Source: Methanothrix sp.
GTDB lineage: Archaea > Halobacteriota > Methanosarcinia > Methanotrichales > Methanotrichaceae
Assembly (NCBI GenBank): GCA_028688175.1
Contig: JAQTYS010000035.1
Coordinates: 1 to 15,116, forward strand
Direction of reading: 5' to 3'
Length of the DNA stretch: 15,116 nt
The notes under the pieces are model-generated. The model had not been told where the DNA came from, did not search any database, and worked only from the letters and a program-made list of their open reading frames with translations. Each line of letters opens with the position of its first letter. The stretch's first letter is position 1. Both the position numbers and the translations under genes were made by a program. Of the stretch, positions 7,248-14,105 are shown in pieces.

Positions 7248-7685
7248 CTATTGGGTTGATGTGGCCAATCCTGGGCTATTGGCTTCGATGAGACGGGTAC
7301 CTTCTGATTGCGCATTTTCATGGAGCATAGAATCAACGTAGTCTGCAAGCACACTATTCATCGCATCGGTGCCGTTTTTGTCATCTAATACAGCATATGC
7401 TAAGAAGGTCAATGCGATAAATCTTTTCGATTCAGTGTTTACCCTATATACTGGGTGCTGGCTATCAGTTTCATCCTTCGTCAGCAAATCCAATGAGGTC
7501 AGGGTCTTTAAGGACGCTCTAACGGTTGGCGCAGATTCTTTGGTCAGCTTCTCCAAATCAATCGGCCGGTATTCTAAATCGGGATCTGCGATCATTTGTT
7601 CAAGTACTTTTATCAGATTGGAGTCTCCAAACAATCCGCCATATGGTAATCTTCGCTCTCTTTCCAAGTTTTCATCTTTAGTCAT
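7248..7685 (-). CDS. Winged helix-turn-helix transcriptional regulator
   Basis: The 145-residue protein carries one winged-helix domain at about residues 18-85. A first helix (NLIKVLEQMIADPD) precedes the recognition region PIDLEKLTKESAPTVRASLK and the wing SLDLLTKDETDSQHPVYRVN. It resembles archaeal wHTH regulators whose domain begins with a GLFGDSNLIKVLE-type helix. A mostly helical C-terminal half (about 86-140) is probably for dimerisation or ligand binding; no metal site or catalytic motif is visible. The ATG at 7685 has GAGGT upstream at good spacing, and a TATA box lies at 7732-7739. A 14-codon frame starting at 7726 ends in ATGA overlapping this start. The neighbour at 7762-7974 lies 76 bp upstream on the same strand. 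The target is unknown; autoregulation is a reasonable guess. Confidence 0.75.
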   Translation of the reverse strand: MTKDENLERERRLPYGGLFGDSNLIKVLEQMIADPDLEYRPIDLEKLTKESAPTVRASLKTLTSLDLLTKDETDSQHPVYRVNTESKRFIALTFLAYAVLDDKNGTDAMNSVLADYVDSMLHENAQSEGTRLIEANSPGLATSTQ

Positions 7686-7731
7686 TTTTTAACCTCGTTC
7701 TGGCGGTGGTCTGATACAACTCTCATCGCGT

Positions 7732-7739
7732 AAATATAA
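7732..7739 (-). promoter_or_regulatory. TATA-type promoter for the winged-helix gene
   Basis: Minus-strand TTATATTT lies 47-54 bp before the ATG at 7685. It predicts a transcript starting near 7708 with a leader of about 22 bases that includes the GAGGT site. The regulator may therefore be transcribed separately from the small gene upstream. Confidence 0.45.
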
Positions 7740-7761
7740 GTCTTCTCATGAATAGAAATTA

Positions 7762-7974
7762 TTATTTCTTTTCAATACTTCTTAGGAATCTGCGTGCCAT
7801 GATGCCATCTTTGGACTTTGTATTATTCCTATTATGAAGATCCCATTTGTCTAAACAGTCCGAAAGATCAGCCTCTTGACCCTGCTTAGAAAGCCATGCT
7901 AAAAATGCAGCCCCCGCTCGGTATGGATTGGGAGGCTCCAACTTTGGCGGTCTTTTTGGGTCAAATGGTATCAT
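7762..7974 (-). CDS. Small hypothetical protein (70 aa)
   Basis: The protein begins MIPFDPKRPPKLEPPNPYRA (Pro-rich, basic). A short helical part follows (AAFLAWLSKQ, then LSDCLDKWDLHNRNN), and it ends in the basic tail MARRFLRSIEKK. It has no transmembrane segment, signal peptide, cysteine pair or catalytic motif, and I do not recognise the family. The ATG at 7974 has no clear ribosome site. A TATA-like ATTTAAAT at 8022-8029 would give a leader of roughly 25 bases. It is followed on the same strand by the winged-helix regulator. A small protein next to a DNA-binding protein could suggest a two-gene module such as toxin/antitoxin, but nothing in the sequence demonstrates this. Confidence 0.55.
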   Translation of the reverse strand: MIPFDPKRPPKLEPPNPYRAGAAFLAWLSKQGQEADLSDCLDKWDLHNRNNTKSKDGIMARRFLRSIEKK

Positions 7975-8021
7975 CGTTGTTGATTAGGTCATTAAGTTAA
8001 ATGCTTTTTCGTGAGCGACTT

Positions 8022-8029
8022 ATTTAAAT
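8022..8029 (-). promoter_or_regulatory. TATA-type promoter for the 70-aa gene
   Basis: ATTTAAAT is self-complementary, so it could act in either direction. On the minus strand it lies 48-55 bp before the ATG at 7974, which fits that gene. The plus-strand methyltransferase has a better placed candidate at 8093. Confidence 0.4.
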
Positions 8030-8092
8030 TGCCGGATCACTGATTCATTCCGGTCAAAGACAGAATTATTGAATTTGCCCAACGAAAGAAGG

Positions 8093-8100
8093 TCTATAAA
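8093..8100 (+). promoter_or_regulatory. TATA box with BRE for the methyltransferase gene
   Basis: TCTATAAA is preceded by CGAAAG, a purine-rich BRE-like element. It lies 38-45 bp before the ATG at 8138 and predicts a short leader that retains the GGAG ribosome site at 8125-8128. Confidence 0.5.
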
Positions 8101-8137
8101 TGAGGATAAAGAAGCCATGCCAATGGAGCATTAGCTG

Positions 8138-8911
8138 ATGAGATTAAGAGTCGTCCTTGTGGAGCCCCTCTACGAGGGCAATGTTGGCTCCGTGGCCAGA
8201 GCCATGAAGAACTTCGGCTTTCGTGAGCTGGTTCTTGTCAACCCCTGCAAGATCGAGGACTATGCATCAGCCATGGCTTCGCACGCCAGGGACGTTCTGC
8301 AGATGGCCCGCTCTTTCGCCAGCCTGCCCGAGGCCCTGGCGGGCGCCAACCTGGTGGTGGGCACCACGGGAAAGAGGCTGGATGAGGCACAGCACCACCT
8401 GCGTCTGCACCTGCGTGTGCCCTGCTTCACCCCCAGGGATCTAGCGGAAAAGCTGAAAGGAAAAGAGGGAACCGTGGCCCTGCTCCTGGGCAGAGAGGAC
8501 TGCGGCCTGAATTCTCAGGAGCTGGCTCTTTGCGATATGCTGGTCTCCATTCCGACGAGCAGCGAGTATCCGGTCATGAACCTCTCTCACTCTGCGGCTG
8601 TTCTCTTCTACGAGCTGTCCCAAACCGAAGATGCGGAGGAGGGCAAAGTGGAGATGGCCAGCGGCGAGAGTCTGGCTCTGCTGCAAGAAAAGACCGGATC
8701 GCTTCTCGCGGAAGTCAGCTATCCCCTGCACAAAGTTGATTTTACCCTGCTCATGCTGCGGCGCATCCTGGGCAGGGCGGAGCTGACCCAAAGAGAAGCG
8801 CGCACTCTGCTGGGTCTGATAAAGAGAATTCGCTGGAAGATCGGCAGAGAAAGGGATGAAGAACCCGACCTACGGGAAGAAAATGAGATGTTAGAGGAAA
8901 GCTCCTCCTAG
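8138..8911 (+). CDS. trmJ: TrmJ-like SPOUT RNA 2'-O-methyltransferase
   Basis: This 257-residue member of the SpoU/TrmH (SPOUT) superfamily shows all three motifs. Motif 1 is EGNVGSVARAMKNFGF (13-28, with the Asn and Arg expected at the active site), motif 2 is LLLGREDCGL (115-124), and motif 3 is YPVMNLSHSAAVLFYEL (144-160). These build the trefoil-knot S-adenosylmethionine site. A helical C-terminal extension (about 185-240) is typical of the TrmJ/COG0565 branch, whose members methylate the 2'-OH of tRNA position 32. Assigning that exact target here is inference from the family. GGAG at 8125-8128 supports the ATG at 8138. Its TAG shares the CTAG at 8908-8911 with the stop of the converging DUF166 gene. 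The last ~20 residues are acidic and probably disordered. Confidence 0.88.
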   Translation: MRLRVVLVEPLYEGNVGSVARAMKNFGFRELVLVNPCKIEDYASAMASHARDVLQMARSFASLPEALAGANLVVGTTGKRLDEAQHHLRLHLRVPCFTPRDLAEKLKGKEGTVALLLGREDCGLNSQELALCDMLVSIPTSSEYPVMNLSHSAAVLFYELSQTEDAEEGKVEMASGESLALLQEKTGSLLAEVSYPLHKVDFTLLMLRRILGRAELTQREARTLLGLIKRIRWKIGRERDEEPDLREENEMLEESSS

Positions 8912-9693
8912 TCCTGCCTCTTCGCCCTCTTGAAAGCGTCCTCCACAGCATCGCGGATGATATAGCCGCCCTTGTGGAGCACGGTGTCGCCCAGCTCCGT
9001 ATCCCGCTCCATCGATCCCGTGCAGGGATAGGCATGATGCGCCTCGGAGATTCTCTCCCGGATATCGGGCTGATCCGGCTCCAGTCCCAGCAGGCGCTTG
9101 GCCACAAACCAGGTGGAGCCACAGGGCGCGCTGCGCACTACATTGGCTGCCAGGATGTGATCCTTACCTGCCCGGCTGCTCTGCACCGTCACATCGATTA
9201 CCGGATCGCCGATGCCTGCTTCCGTCAGAAAGGCATAGATATTCGGCTTGGCAGGATCAGGACGAAGGGCGCAAAAAGGCTTGGCAAAGGCTGCCTCCAT
9301 GCCCAGCTCCGCTGCCTTCTCCTCCAATTGCTTTCTCTGGCCCAAGGGAAGATCGCGCGGCGACTCCGAGCCTCCCACAATGCCCTTCACCCCCGCTTCC
9401 TTGAGCTTGGGGAGAAGGCCGAAGAGAATGTCGGGATGAACATTGATGACCAGGGCGATGTCCGCGTTAGGGATATTCTGGGGCAGGAGCGGCTCCACAT
9501 CATCAATGAAGTCGCCTAAGGATGCCGGATCAGGCATCTGTACCAGGGATACGATGTTTTGGGCATAACCAGGCCGGACATTGCGGCACTGGGTGCAGGC
9601 ATCGGCACAGGAGATGCAGAAGCCCGAATAGTTGATGAGGTTGCCCACCACCCTCTCGCCAAAATCTCCATTGTAGAATACTATCAGTTTCAA
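8908..9693 (-). CDS. DUF166 family protein with Cys cluster
   Basis: The 261-residue protein matches the archaeal DUF166 family, which older annotations sometimes mislabelled thymidylate synthase. Its function is not established to my knowledge. It starts MKLIVFYNGDFGERVVGNL, then has a cysteine cluster C26-x2-C29-x3-C33-x2-C36 that could bind an Fe-S cluster or zinc. Further conserved-looking Cys are C141, C191 (PCGSTWF) and C224 (YPCTGSM). Residues about 76-115 look Rossmann-like (ADIALVINVHPDIL, VKGIVGGSESP). The start is TTG at 9693, with GGTGAT at 9700-9705 at ideal spacing; no ATG fits. A TATA-like TCTAAATA lies near 9731. The stop overlaps that of the methyltransferase gene at CTAG. 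A role in metal or redox chemistry is only a guess from the Cys pattern. Confidence 0.8.
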   Translation of the reverse strand: MKLIVFYNGDFGERVVGNLINYSGFCISCADACTQCRNVRPGYAQNIVSLVQMPDPASLGDFIDDVEPLLPQNIPNADIALVINVHPDILFGLLPKLKEAGVKGIVGGSESPRDLPLGQRKQLEEKAAELGMEAAFAKPFCALRPDPAKPNIYAFLTEAGIGDPVIDVTVQSSRAGKDHILAANVVRSAPCGSTWFVAKRLLGLEPDQPDIRERISEAHHAYPCTGSMERDTELGDTVLHKGGYIIRDAVEDAFKRAKRQD

Positions 9694-9699
9694 GCCTTC

Positions 9700-9705
9700 A
9701 TCACC
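9700..9705 (-). promoter_or_regulatory. Ribosome site fixing the TTG start of the DUF166 gene
   Basis: GGTGAT on the minus strand, six bases before TTG at 9693, decides that start. The ATG inside the same stretch (GTGATG) is in a frame that stops at once. Confidence 0.65.
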
Positions 9706-9730
9706 CCATCAATAAAAGCGGACATCAAGG

Positions 9731-9738
9731 TATTTAGA
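9731..9738 (-). promoter_or_regulatory. Possible TATA box for the DUF166 gene
   Basis: TCTAAATA on the minus strand lies about 40 bp before the TTG start and would give a leader of roughly 14 bases containing GGTGAT. This is consistent with transcription separate from the upstream bactofilin-like gene, which is followed by a T-rich stretch. Confidence 0.4.
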
Positions 9739-9810
9739 CCTGAGCGTTTCTGCAAAGATACCATTGCAGGCAAGCGGCTGGCAAATAGTGCGCCAATAGC
9801 TAACTTTTTG

Positions 9811-9823
9811 AAAAAAGAAAAGA
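9811..9823 (-). terminator. Oligo-T terminator after the bactofilin-like gene
   Basis: On the minus strand, TCTTTTCTTTTTT begins about 18 bp after the TGA at 9842. Archaeal RNA polymerase commonly terminates at such T-runs without a hairpin. Confidence 0.5.
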
Positions 9824-9841
9824 GAATGAAATCAAAGCATT

Positions 9842-10849
9842 TCAGGCCGCCAATGCCGGGCCGGCAGAGGTTAGGCGGTGCGCCGCATAGAGTATGGCCG
9901 CAAAGCCCAGGCTCATACAGATCAATGAGACCAGACCGCCCACTAGGGGTAGCAATGAGAGCACATTGATGATAACAAATCCAATTATGAAGTAGATCAG
10001 ATCTCCTTGCTTGATCTTGGCCCGCTCTCCGATCCATTTGCCCAGACTGAAGGAGACAAAGGTTCCACTCAACATAAGGGCTGCGAATATGAGCAAAGCT
10101 GATATCGCGGCTATGGGCAGGCCCACTACCGTTGCCGCTACCAGCAGCAAAGCAATAAATGAGGCGATGATCATAACAAATCCAAGCAATGTCTTGAGGA
10201 GAGGCGAACTTCTTACCTCACCATCCACTGCCTGGAAGATGCCGGGCACAGACTTAACCAGAATCAGCCCCAAGATGAAGTAACCCAGCATGGCCAGCAA
10301 GCTGAAGATGTTAAAGCCCGTATCATAATCTTCTCTCTTCGGAGACGAATCTTCTGCCTTGTAGAATTTTACCAATCCAGCCGAGCCGGTATTATTGAAT
10401 TGGTTGGCACTTACCGTGATAGTGCCATTGATCCGTCCGGCATTAACCACCTGGCCGCCGCCGATGAGAGCATCTCTTCCCACCATCTTGCCGGGAAGGA
10501 TATTCACCTGACCGGCTGCGGCGATCAGATTGGTGCCAATGTTGCCGCCCAGGTTAACATTTCCTCCCGCGGCTACTACTTTCCCCCCCACATCAGCATT
10601 GACATAGACCTGCCCACCGGCGGCGATGACATCCCCCTTCACCGGGGCATTGATGTTCACCGTCCCGCCTGCGACTATTGCCGAATCCACCGGGGCATTG
10701 ATGCTCACCATGTTGCCGGCTGCGATAATATCGTCGGCCACTGCCGAGTCAATGGAGACTGTATCTCCGGAAAACGCCTGCAATGCCTGCCCTGCTGAGC
10801 AGAGCATAGCAAGGGTCATCAAAACGAGAATTGATTTAATATACCTCAT
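9842..10849 (-). CDS. Secreted bactofilin-like beta-helix protein with C-terminal membrane domain
   Basis: After a signal peptide (MRYIKSILVLMTLAMLCSAG), about 110 residues form short repeats of the type VxINAPVxGDVIAAGGxVxVNAxV, as in bactofilin/polymer-forming right-handed beta-helices. A linker follows (about 160-180), then at least four hydrophobic segments: FSLLAMLGYFILGLILV, TLLGFVMIIASFIALLLVAA, AAISALLIFAALMLSG, and YFIIGFVIINVLSLLPLVGG leading into a fifth. It is probably a membrane-anchored scaffold with its polymer-like part outside the cell. Its exact role is unknown. I chose the ATG at 10849 rather than the in-frame GTG at 10858 because GGTGA sits five bases before the ATG. It is transcribed divergently from the HAD/U32 pair. 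Some homologs carry the same fused repeat-plus-membrane layout. Confidence 0.8.
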   Translation of the reverse strand: MRYIKSILVLMTLAMLCSAGQALQAFSGDTVSIDSAVADDIIAAGNMVSINAPVDSAIVAGGTVNINAPVKGDVIAAGGQVYVNADVGGKVVAAGGNVNLGGNIGTNLIAAAGQVNILPGKMVGRDALIGGGQVVNAGRINGTITVSANQFNNTGSAGLVKFYKAEDSSPKREDYDTGFNIFSLLAMLGYFILGLILVKSVPGIFQAVDGEVRSSPLLKTLLGFVMIIASFIALLLVAATVVGLPIAAISALLIFAALMLSGTFVSFSLGKWIGERAKIKQGDLIYFIIGFVIINVLSLLPLVGGLVSLICMSLGFAAILYAAHRLTSAGPALAA

Positions 10850-10882
10850 CCCATTCACCGAGATTTAATTGCTTCTTCTCCA

Positions 10883-10890
10883 ATAAATAA
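10883..10890 (-). promoter_or_regulatory. TATA box for the bactofilin-like gene
   Basis: TTATTTAT on the minus strand predicts a start near 10860 and a leader of about ten bases holding GGTGA. The leader would be too short for the GTG at 10858 to have its own ribosome site, which supports the ATG at 10849. Confidence 0.45.
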
Positions 10891-10923
10891 CCCATGTATG
10901 CGATCTATTGCAGTGAGAAAAGA

Positions 10924-10931
10924 TTTATCAT
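10924..10931 (+). promoter_or_regulatory. Possible TATA box for the HAD/U32 operon
   Basis: TTTATCAT is preceded by purine-rich GAGAAAAGA (BRE-like) and lies 47-54 bp before the TTG at 10978. It is divergent to the promoter at 10883-10890, so the two units share a compact 128-bp intergenic region. Confidence 0.4.
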
Positions 10932-10964
10932 ATTGTGAGCGAAAAGGCTTGAAGAACAATTTTA

Positions 10965-10971
10965 GGAGAGG
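10965..10971 (+). promoter_or_regulatory. Ribosome site deciding the TTG start of the HAD gene
   Basis: GGAGAGG ends six bases before TTG at 10978. The ATG at 10973 is in a frame that meets TGA after two codons, so TTG is the only workable start. Confidence 0.7.
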
Positions 10972-10977
10972 CATGGT

Positions 10978-11544
10978 TTGAAGATCGCAGTGGACATTGA
11001 TGGAGTTCTGGCTGATCAAGTCAGTGCGGTTCTGTTGGAAATTGAAAAGACTTATGGACGCAAGTACTGCAAGAGCGATATCAATCGTGCCCATTGGAGC
11101 TTTGAAGGAATAGAGATATGGACGGAGATCGGCCGGTTGCTGGCCGACCCGGAATATGTTATGAGAGTCCCGCTGATCGAAGGATCGCAAAAAGCTATAA
11201 AGCAGCTTTGCAAGCGGGATGTAATCGTGGTGACGGCCAGAAGGCCCAACACCGAAGAGGCCACAAGAAGATGGCTCAGCGAGCATTTTCCCTGCCTGAC
11301 GCAATACTATCATGCCAGGACCGGCACCAAGCACAATATACCATCCGATGTGCTGATCGATGACCTGGATATGAACATCGTGGAATTCGTAAGAAGCAAT
11401 CCCGATCGCCGAGGGATTCTCTTCCTGCATCCCTGGAGCCTGAATGGCACTGATATCGAAGACTATGCAGATCAAGTATACTACTGCCCGCAGTGGCATA
11501 GTGTAATGAAAGCAATTGATGCCATCGCAGGCGATAAAAATTGA
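10978..11544 (+). CDS. HAD-superfamily 5'-nucleotidase-like phosphatase
   Basis: The 188-residue protein has the full haloacid dehalogenase motif set. Motif I is DIDGVLAD (nucleophile Asp6, acid/base Asp8), motif II is VIVVTARRP (Thr86), the motif III lysine is in TKHN (Lys118), and motif IV is VLIDDL (Asp128, Asp129). A small helical cap lies between motifs I and II (about 15-75). The overall form resembles 5'(3')-deoxyribonucleotidase/NT5C-like HADs, so a phosphomonoesterase on a nucleotide or similar small substrate is likely; the actual substrate is unknown. The start is TTG with a strong GGAGAGG. Its TGA overlaps the TTG of the U32 gene (TTGA at 11541-11544), implying translational coupling and joint expression. 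Confidence 0.8.
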   Translation: MKIAVDIDGVLADQVSAVLLEIEKTYGRKYCKSDINRAHWSFEGIEIWTEIGRLLADPEYVMRVPLIEGSQKAIKQLCKRDVIVVTARRPNTEEATRRWLSEHFPCLTQYYHARTGTKHNIPSDVLIDDLDMNIVEFVRSNPDRRGILFLHPWSLNGTDIEDYADQVYYCPQWHSVMKAIDAIAGDKN

Positions 11545-14105
11545 AAAAAATACCAGAGCTGCTTGCTCCCGCCGGATCGCCGCAGGCCCTGGCCGCAGCC
11601 ATTGCCGCAGGAGCCGATGCCGTTTACCTGAGCGGCAAGAGATTTGGGGCAAGAAAATTCGCTGCAAACTTCGATGAGAGCGCCTTGGCCAAGGCCATCG
11701 ACTACGCCCACCTGGCGGACGTAAAAGTCTATGTGACGGTCAACACTCTCATCAGAGAAAATGAGCTTTCCGACGTCGCTGATTTTCTTCTCAGGCTCTA
11801 TGAAATGGGCGCAGATGCTGTGCTCTTGCAGGACCTGGGAGCATCTCTTTTGGCCGGCCAAATAGTGCCTGAGCTGGAGAAACACGCCTCCACTCAGATG
11901 ACCATCCATAACAAAGAAGGAGCAATCTTTGTGGCCCGCGCCGGATTCAAGAGAGTGGTTCTGGCCAGAGAAGTGAGCCTGGATGAGATAAAAGAGATGG
12001 ATAAAGAGATGAGGCAAGAATCGAGAAAGCAGACAAAGTTGCCGCCAATCGGACTGGAGATTTTCGTGCACGGAGCTCTCTGCTACTCTTATTCCGGACA
12101 GTGCCTTCTCTCCTCGGCCATTGGGGGACGCAGCGGCAACCGGGGGATGTGCGCTCAGCCCTGCAGAAAGCCCTACGTGCTGCTCAGAGGGGAAAAAGAT
12201 AGATACGGTCGACCGGCCGGCCTGGCTGCTGCGGCGCAAAGAGAGCGCTTTCTCATCTCCACCCGCGACCTTTGCGTCTACAGGCATCTGGACAGGATTG
12301 CCCGCTCGCCGGTAGAGTCCCTGAAGATTGAAGGAAGGATGAAGTCCGCACAGTATGTGGCGGTGGTAACCAGTATCTACAAAAGAGCCCTGCAGGCCAT
12401 CGCAAGAGGAAAGTGGTCGCCATCTCCTGAGGATGAAAAGGATCTGGCACTATCCTTCAACCGCGACTTCACAGAGGGCCACCTGCTGGGAACTAGGGAT
12501 GTCATGGGCCGGGAGATGTCGGACAACCGGGGAGTTCTCATCGGCAGCGTGGCCTCCTTTGATGTGCAAAGAAGCGAGGCGGCGGTTAGGCTCACCGGGA
12601 CGCTCTGCCCGGAGAAGGGCGACGGCCTGGTCTTTCAGTCTCCGGGACAGGAGACTGGCCTGGTAGTGCAAAAAGTGGTTCTAAAGGATGGTCTGTTGCG
12701 GCTGATGACGCCGGAAAGGGTGCGCCCTGGAGCAAAAGTCTATCTGACGGGCAGCAGCGACCTGGCTAAAAAAGCGCAGGAGATCATCGCCTCCGCCAAG
12801 ATACAGATCCCACTGGACCTTATCCTCACCTGGCAGGATGAAACGCCTCTTCTGCAGGCCAGGCTGCCGGACGGAAGCACTGTCCAGGTCAAAGCTTCTT
12901 TTAAAATGGAGAAGGCTAAAAATCAGCCCACCTCCCGGCAGCAGATTGAATCGCAGATGCTGCGAACTGGCAAAACGCCTTTTGTCGTCTGCAAGATAAA
13001 CATGGACTACGCAGGAGATCTCTTCGCACCCTTAGGTGCCTTGAACCAATTGCGGCGCGATCTCCTGGATAAGGTACAAGAGACGCTTCTAGAAGAGAGA
13101 CGCCCCACCAAGGAGAAAGTTGCGAGGGCGCGAGATATGCGAAAGGAGATGGGCCTTTCAGCTCCTGGCTCAGCCAGCGTCGCTACACCCGGCTCTTTGG
13201 CAGGCCGCAGGCCATCGCTGGCGGTTTATGCCGACAGCCTGGAAACTGTAAGGGGCGCGGTAGAGGGCGGATGCCAGCGGGTTTACTTCGAGCCGGTTTT
13301 AGGATGGAATGTAAAAGATCGGGCCGCAAAGGCCGCGAAGCTGATTGATGAGGCGGCGGCTATCTGCGGAAATGTTCCCATCATCTGGAAGTGGCCGAAG
13401 ATCACACATGCTGATTTCTTAAAATTTGCCGGCCCTCTGCTGGCCAAGGAAAAGATCGACGCGGTTATGGTGGAGAATGTGGGCGGCGTGCAGGCAGCGA
13501 TTGACGCCAGGCCCGATGTTCATCTCTTGGGGGCCGGCGGCCTTAACGTCTGCAATCATCTGACTGTGCAAGCGCTCGCTCCGCCCCTGGAGCTTCTCAC
13601 CTTATCCCCGGAGCTATCTTTCCGGCAACTGGCCGGCACTGTTGCTGCCGTGAACCTTCATTCCAACGTAGTAAAGATGGAGCTGATAGTGCAGGGTAGC
13701 CTTGAGGTTATGGTGGCCGAGGACTGCATGCCCCTTCCTGGCAAAGCAGTATATGATTCAAAAGAATTCTGGGGGCTGCAGGACATGAGACGCATCTTTC
13801 CCCTGCGCCTGGATGATGATCATAGGACGCACATCTTTAACTCCGCCGAGACCTGCCTGCTGGACCAGATGCCCGAGATCTTCGCCATCGGCCTGGATGG
13901 TGTGGCCCTGGATGCGCGGGGCAGGACGCGAGAATATGCCAGCGAGATGACGGTGGCTTACCGAAGAGCCATCGATCTGACCGAGAAGGGAAGCGAGGCT
14001 TTACGCAGAGATCTGGAAATCCTCAAGGAGGCCATCCGGCCCCTGACTCTGGGAGGCATAACCCACGGCCATTTCCAGAAGGGGCTGAAGGACGAGATCA
14101 GCTAG
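11541..14105 (+). CDS. U32-family protein (probable Fe-S RNA-modification enzyme)
   Basis: The 854-residue protein belongs to the peptidase U32 family. It begins PELLAPAGSPQALAAAIAAGADAVYL (residues 5-30), the N-terminal half-barrel. The family signature EIFVHGALCYSYSGQCLLSS is followed by GNRGMCAQPC, giving Cys181, Cys188, Cys204 and Cys208. In characterised relatives (TrhP, RlhA, UbiU/UbiV) such cysteines hold an iron-sulfur cluster, and the enzymes hydroxylate tRNA, 23S rRNA or ubiquinone precursors; the peptidase name is historical. About 300-520 contains an inserted beta-rich domain, and about 555-800 a second barrel-like lobe (LGAGGLNVCNH, EDCMPLPG). The start is TTG overlapping the HAD stop. 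RNA hydroxylation is inferred from the family; the RNA site is unknown. The TAG shares CTAG with the converging DUF3795 gene. Confidence 0.85.
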   Translation: MKKIPELLAPAGSPQALAAAIAAGADAVYLSGKRFGARKFAANFDESALAKAIDYAHLADVKVYVTVNTLIRENELSDVADFLLRLYEMGADAVLLQDLGASLLAGQIVPELEKHASTQMTIHNKEGAIFVARAGFKRVVLAREVSLDEIKEMDKEMRQESRKQTKLPPIGLEIFVHGALCYSYSGQCLLSSAIGGRSGNRGMCAQPCRKPYVLLRGEKDRYGRPAGLAAAAQRERFLISTRDLCVYRHLDRIARSPVESLKIEGRMKSAQYVAVVTSIYKRALQAIARGKWSPSPEDEKDLALSFNRDFTEGHLLGTRDVMGREMSDNRGVLIGSVASFDVQRSEAAVRLTGTLCPEKGDGLVFQSPGQETGLVVQKVVLKDGLLRLMTPERVRPGAKVYLTGSSDLAKKAQEIIASAKIQIPLDLILTWQDETPLLQARLPDGSTVQVKASFKMEKAKNQPTSRQQIESQMLRTGKTPFVVCKINMDYAGDLFAPLGALNQLRRDLLDKVQETLLEERRPTKEKVARARDMRKEMGLSAPGSASVATPGSLAGRRPSLAVYADSLETVRGAVEGGCQRVYFEPVLGWNVKDRAAKAAKLIDEAAAICGNVPIIWKWPKITHADFLKFAGPLLAKEKIDAVMVENVGGVQAAIDARPDVHLLGAGGLNVCNHLTVQALAPPLELLTLSPELSFRQLAGTVAAVNLHSNVVKMELIVQGSLEVMVAEDCMPLPGKAVYDSKEFWGLQDMRRIFPLRLDDDHRTHIFNSAETCLLDQMPEIFAIGLDGVALDARGRTREYASEMTVAYRRAIDLTEKGSEALRRDLEILKEAIRPLTLGGITHGHFQKGLKDEIS

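Noticed and set aside
7049..7354. 101-codon minus-strand frame overlapping the regulator's 3' end
   Set aside because: It overlaps the end of a well-supported gene in another frame and has no ribosome site.
9690..10037. 115-codon minus-strand frame between the bactofilin-like and DUF166 genes
   Set aside because: Its first half shadows the bactofilin-like gene and its second half crosses the oligo-T terminator and promoter region. The TTGA overlap with the DUF166 start appears coincidental.
10855..11667. 270-codon minus-strand frame opposite the HAD/U32 genes
   Set aside because: It is entirely antisense to two genes with full catalytic motifs and overlaps the divergent promoter region. It is a long chance frame from codon bias.
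11481..12287. 268-codon minus-strand frame opposite the U32 gene
   Set aside because: It is antisense to the U32 signature region; its translation resembles no family.
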